A stretch of DNA of 64,000 bases, from positions 36,610,674-36,674,673 of the forward strand of contig NC_080047.1 in the NCBI RefSeq assembly GCF_026212465.1, read 5' to 3'. Below, one piece after another: positions 58,861-64,000 of this stretch. Below the pieces are notes generated by a model. The model had not been told where the DNA came from. It ran no database searches and worked only from the letters and a program-made list of their open reading frames with translations. The stretch's first letter is position 1, and every line of letters starts with the position of its first letter. Origin of the DNA: Amaranthus tricolor. Its lineage: Eukaryota > Streptophyta > Magnoliopsida > Caryophyllales > Amaranthaceae. A program made the position numbers and the translations under genes.

Positions 58861-60402
58861 TTTATTTATAAGAAAGGATTTAGATATTATTATTAAGAAA
58901 TGATAATGCAAATACAAATTGTAATATGAGAATTTGTATTTCTCTTTGTTGATGGCTAAAATAAACTTACATAAAAGTACTAAGAAATAACTTGAAAATG
59001 ATCTTTGTAATGACAACCGTTACCCGAAAACTTGATACTTGTTGTAGGCGTGTAATCACTTTCCTTTTGTGATATTTAATTCCCCCACAAAGGTACTTGG
59101 TTTTGACTTGAAAATTCACAATGAGATACAAACAACACAACACACTCTTAGTACTTAGGATATGAAACTTAACAACAAAGTGTTTGATAAATTACAAACT
59201 TTGAAAGTTCTAACAAGAAGTTTATAACTCTTTTTGAAAGAACACAAGTAAGAGAGAAAGTAAGGATATAAGAATTCACAAATTGAGTGTTAGTGAACAT
59301 CTAATCACCCATTGATGATCAAGTATAAGGACCATCAATCAATACCATTATAACTATGGTATTCATGAGCATTATTTACACTATTACGCCACTTGTAACT
59401 CCATAATTAAAGTTGAACAAGAATATAATCTAATGCTCATTGATCAAAGAATACAAAATGGCACATTTTTGTTCCAATTTGTCTTTTGTCCTTCCCTTTG
59501 ACCCCTTTGAACCTTGTATGTTTAGTACACTTTGTCCCACTACTATTTGTAATACTTGATGATAATTCTTAAAATTTAAGATACACAAAATGTTCAACAG
59601 TTATTACATGGTTTATAACGTGTCGGTTTAGTAATATAACCAGTTCGTAAATAATTATGCAATAATTTTATTTTTTATGTTACTTACAATATGATTTATT
59701 AAATATTAATATACAATTCAGTCTTATCTTTTTTCTAATATTATTTTTACGAGAATATAGATTAGTTAGATAAAAATCAATATTATAATTCAATCGATCA
59801 GAAAATGGATCCAATCATATATCGATCTTAATTTATGATTAGATTTGTTGATGAATGATTGACTTGTTTATAATACTAAAACCATTCAGTTAATTACTTA
59901 CGAAAATAATACAATTAGATCATGAGATGTTTCAATTGATAAGTCAAATTAAGTGTTCCCATAATTGATTAATTTTTAATGAGTTTTAGTCTAAAAAGCT
60001 AGGAGAGTCGTAATGATTAATTTTTTAAATTTTTTATTTCATGGTAGGCTAGTAAATCCTTAGATTAGGTAATAGGAAAAAGGGATTTAATCAATATATA
60101 GATCAACTGTCTTTTTTGTTTTTCCGCTCTAAAGTGAAAGATAAATAAAGTCTCTAAAATTTTAAGGCGTAACAAATAATATGACACTAATTTTGCTTTG
60201 TATTGTTAATATTTTAATTATTTTGTATAAAAATCTTAATAACTCGTATTATATAGTAAAAAATGCAAATTATATCTAAATTATATCTATGTTAATATCA
60301 ATGTCGTACGTGAATGAAATCTTTGTCATAATGTTAGAAAAACTCTCAACTGATCTACTAGATAAACCATATTATTCAATTATGATAATTGAACATGTAG
60401 GA
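58861..60402. other. AT-rich spacer
   Basis: No gene, RNA or bounded element recognised. Confidence 0.5.
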
Positions 60403-60559
60403 ATATAGATGCGTATAGAGGAATTGCAAGAAATTATTTCTTAACATCTAAATAGAATTGCATGCATATCATAATATGAATTATCAAATATACCCTAAAT
60501 TTGTGAATTCCACATTATATAATCGGATACGAAATATACCAAAAAGAGATAATAGAATG

Positions 60560-61388
60560 CAGAGTCGGTCCTAGGCAAGGGCAAAACGGGCCTACGCCTA
60601 GGTCCCACTAAATAAAATTGTAATTTGTCTTTATGAGTATTTGAACACAAACCTATTATGTAAAAGATAAGATTGTTACCATTAAGCTAGGTCATAATAA
60701 TTATACTCCCTCCAATTCAGCACTAACGTTCCATTTGCTTTTTGAACACTATTCATTTCTTACTCTTAATTTGCATTTTATTATTAATCTACAAGTTAAA
60801 ACATAGTCATGTGGGATCTTGTTTGATTTGTCTCAATGCAAGGATTATTCATATCAACTTTCCATAATTTTTAATAATACACAATTAGAGATATTAAGGA
60901 TTGAATAAGTGCATTTGATATAGTGCATAAAATAAATGGAACGTTAGTGCTGAATTGGAGGGAATATTATAGTGTGTACAATTGGAGTTACACAAAATGT
61001 AAGTGGACTTTAATTCATTAAACATTGTTTAATTTTCCAAATAAATACTTATTAATTTTTTGTGCATTTTCTTTTTCAACAATTATAAATCTATAAGTAT
61101 ACGGATTTTTCTTATATTTTCGATTTGCTTCCTTTTTTATTGTGCTTTGCTCATGTGTTTATTTGACTAATTTTATTTGTGTTAATTTCATATTTATTGG
61201 TGCGTACATTCAATAATATAGATATATTATTTTTTAATCTATATTTTATACTTTCTTCTTTTTTAGTTATATCTCACTGTGATTTTTTTTATCATAAAGT
61301 TGCAAGTACAAAAAACGAAAAAGATATATAGTGAGGGCCCATAATTTAAGTTTTGTCCTGGGCCCTAAAACTCTCAGGGCCGGCCCTG
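60560..61388. mobile_element. Non-autonomous hAT-like element with nested Stowaway
   Basis: The termini CAGAGTCGGTCCT and, reverse-complemented, CAGGGCCGGCCCT match at 10 of 13 positions. The flanks are an 8-bp near-duplication, ATAGAATG (60552-60559) and ATAGAACG (61389-61396). Copy A of the surrounding repeat shows the empty site with a single ATAGAATG, which independently supports the boundaries. Length is 829 bp including a 259-bp Stowaway. No coding frame. GGGCCC-rich ends of this type are common in plant hAT MITEs. Confidence 0.82.
60706..60964. mobile_element. Stowaway MITE
   Basis: Termini CTCCCTCCAATTCAGCAC and GTGCTGAATTGGAGGGAA are inverted with one mismatch. TA lies on both sides (60704-60705 and 60965-60966). 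259 bp, same family as 52805-53061. Confidence 0.9.
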
Positions 61389-61975
61389 ATAGAACGTCAA
61401 ATGTCGTTCCTCTAATGTTGGTCCACAAGCATCGAACATTTTTCACCACACATGCTAGTGGGGAATAAAAAAAGAAACTCTTTTCTCATTACTTTTTAGG
61501 CAAAGAATATGAGTATGTAAAGAATACTATAAATGATATATCTTATAGAAAAGATAAACAAAGTATATTTATTTGTGCACAATGTATCACCTCTTCATAT
61601 ACTCATTATATGTAACCTTTACATGTATTGATCATGATGAAATAAGTTTGTTTTAATTCCCAAATATAACACACAGTTAAACCACTAATAACTCTACACA
61701 TTTCAAGTAACACTTATGATGATTAAGTACATGTTTTAATTCACAATTAAACATATATTCAATCTATGTATATCTCCTCATACTTTAAGTATCCAATGAG
61801 CATTTTATGTTCTTGGTATAAATAATATTCAATCGATTACTTATATGTGTGACCTCATAAGACCCGATTATAATAGTATTAAACTAATCATATTAGATAC
61901 AGATTATAATTAGTTTCTAGCAAAATGCTATGACCACCTAAAATAATTAAATGTATTTTATTTTCATAATTCGTC

Positions 61976-64000
61976 CCATTTATATATAGTAATTACAGGA
62001 CACTAATTTCCTACGGTACATGTATTGACAAATTAAATAGTGTAATAGCAAAATTTGCTTATACCATATTAACTTTTTTTGTTGAATTTCACTTTGACGG
62101 TTGAACTCAAAAGTCTAGACCCGCCGGTATTATTGAGAAAAAAAAAGTTAACAATTAGCCAAGAATTAAAGGGCATTCTATTTTGTATTATATTTGTTGA
62201 AAAAATTATTCTAAATGTTCTTTGGGAATATAGAATTCATTTCAAAGTAGAAAATTTAAATTTCGTATTCAAATTTAAAAATTGTAAATGGCACTTATAT
62301 ACATGGAATTTGTAAAATTTAATACTTGACCCATTTTACATTGTTATTGAAATTCTATGAAATTAACCCAATTGCAACATTTTAAAATTTAAAATTTTCA
62401 ATATTGTATTTGGGTCAATTTAATATTTAATAATAAATTCCAAATTACCAAACATATATACCATTAAAAAATTTGTGACATTGTACGTAGATTTTTAAAA
62501 TTCATTGCCACAATTTCTCAATGGATCGAATTCGTCATTATTCGTATTTATTTTTATGATTTAGGAATATTCTTGAAGCTTGCTATGAAGTACATGGTTA
62601 CTTAATTATTTCTTCCGTATATTTACGAAAGAGAACAGTTTTTTGAGTTTGTGTATATGTTTATTTTTAAGTGACAATAATAAAATATAATTTTATCTCA
62701 TTAAATAAAGTACTAAATTATTCGATTACTCTATTAAAGAAGATACAACAAAATAATAACACTACTTTTTTAAAGGAATAAAATTACTAATCAATAATGA
62801 AAATTAATAAATCAAACAATACCTACTAGCTAGAAACGCAAAATAAATAATTATCAAGCTAACGAATCGTCTTCAATTATTAAAAAAGTATTGGCATAGT
62901 TTATATGAATAAACACATGCATTGCTGAATATACTATATTTTTTAATATAAAAGTAAAAATATAAATTTTTTTAGGCCCTTAAAATAACGGGATTCTAAA
63001 CGATCACTCATGTCACTCATGCCGTAGAGCCAGCTCTATAAGCATCAGTTTTAAATTATAAATTGCTAATGCTCTAATTATAATTCAAAGTATTACCCAA
63101 TAATGTGGATAATAATATATTTAATACAAATAATAAAATTATGAAAAATATAAATAAAAAAATACACAACATAATTAAGGAGCAATTAATCAGATTCAAA
63201 TTTGATTGGATGTACACTTATTGCTATCAACTACTCCGAAATCCCAATCATGTCTTAATCAAGTAGTAATTTTTAATGATTGGTCATTAACACATAATAA
63301 GAAAATAATGTTGCAATAAGTGCCAACTTTCTCAATATGACTTCATGTTAAAAAGTCATCACGTTTCCTCTAAATTTGTTTAGTCACGGATCTCCTACCT
63401 TTTGGCATTTACTAATATTTGGCCAATAATTAATTCACAAATTCTTAAAGGAGACGATTTTATGGTAAAATCATCTCTATTAGGTTGAATTATGTACATT
63501 TAATATGTTAAAATAATTTTTTATAATTTTTAAGTGTTTAGCTAGAAAAATAAACTAATTATATGAGTTTGTTTTATAATAAAGACCGTTATTAATTTCC
63601 TGTTACTATAAATTAATCGATTACTAATATACAAGGTTTTTTTTTATTAACATTCGACTTTTTAGAATTTTTTTTTTATTAACATTGGACTTGTTAGCTT
63701 ATCTTTTTCACTAATAGATACTTTTTTTTTCAATCGTTTTATTTGGAATTGGTAAGAAATCAAGACAAATAATACTTATGCATTAGATATTATTATTGAT
63801 GAGTAAAATAATGTAAAAAGTATAACTTCTATAAGTTAAAGTTTAAGTGTCATAATGTCATCAAATTTCATAGGCTATATATAAAGAAAATTATATAAAT
63901 AAAAGTAAATTACATTGTAATAATTAAAATGTAAATTAATTTTTATAAATTAGAGTATGTATAAGTATAATAATGTTTTTAAATTATATTGATTACGAAA
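61976..64000. other. AT-rich end of window
   Basis: No gene. The GGCCC..GAGCCAGCTCT text around 62970-63035 resembles one end of the hAT-like element at 60560. At 63432-63595 there is a decayed relative of the repeat at 57243. The frame 62079-62315 shows no domain. Confidence 0.45.

Larger units (their letters stand above)
60403..61975 (-). repeat. Dispersed repeat, copy B (interrupted)
   Basis: Reverse-orientation partner of 51011-51765. Its two halves, 60403-60559 and 61389-61975, are separated by the hAT-like element at 60560-61388. When that insertion is skipped the order of homologous blocks matches copy A throughout. Confidence 0.85.

Overview
This is a gene-poor, transposon-rich stretch of a flowering-plant nuclear genome. 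The evidence is a spliced plant gene with GT-AG introns and a peroxisomal targeting tail, plant-type LTR retrotransposons, an RTE-type LINE, hAT, Mutator-like, PIF/Harbinger-like and Stowaway DNA elements, and very AT-rich spacers. Repeats built around GAGACGGTCTCA-like motifs hint at Caryophyllales/Amaranthaceae, but that is an inference. There is one confident host gene: a peroxisomal acyl-activating enzyme resembling acetate/butyrate-CoA ligase AAE7 (ACN1), minus strand, three exons, 48139 to 42294.

Layout. 1-3.7 kb: debris of a LINE tail, a Mutator-like inverted repeat, a Ty3/gypsy RNase H on + and a gypsy gag-protease on -, then an AAT microsatellite. 5.36-9.25 kb: a 3.9 kb hAT element with a perfect 8-bp target duplication and a decayed transposase; a 663-bp non-autonomous hAT sits inside its right terminus. 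9.49-9.81 kb: a Stowaway MITE. 11.46-24.25 kb: an older LTR-like or leader-like sequence split by a complete but decayed chromodomain (Tekay/Del-like) Ty3/gypsy element at 12057-22673. 24.35-27.22 kb: a 5'-truncated RTE-type LINE. 27.22-37.95 kb: a complete Ty1/copia element of Sirevirus type on the minus strand, with an extra ORF downstream of pol, inserted exactly at the LINE's 3' tail. 38.16-41.35 kb: a Tourist-like MITE, a 1.2 kb Mutator-like foldback element with an almost GC-free interior, and a decayed Stowaway. 42.3-48.3 kb: the AAE gene and its promoter.

48.6-64 kb: a copia remnant, a long perfect hairpin, a solo LTR in an AT microsatellite, Stowaway copies, a gypsy-like LTR, and two copies of an unclassified 0.75 kb repeat in inverted orientation 9 kb apart. 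One of these copies is interrupted by a hAT-like element that itself carries a Stowaway.

The mobile genes do not form a working system: every transposase or polymerase seen is broken by stops, frameshifts or deletions. The main value of the window is the datable nesting of the elements. I did not find a convincing new biological system. The least explained items are the Sirevirus downstream ORF, the inverted repeat pair and the GC-free foldback element.
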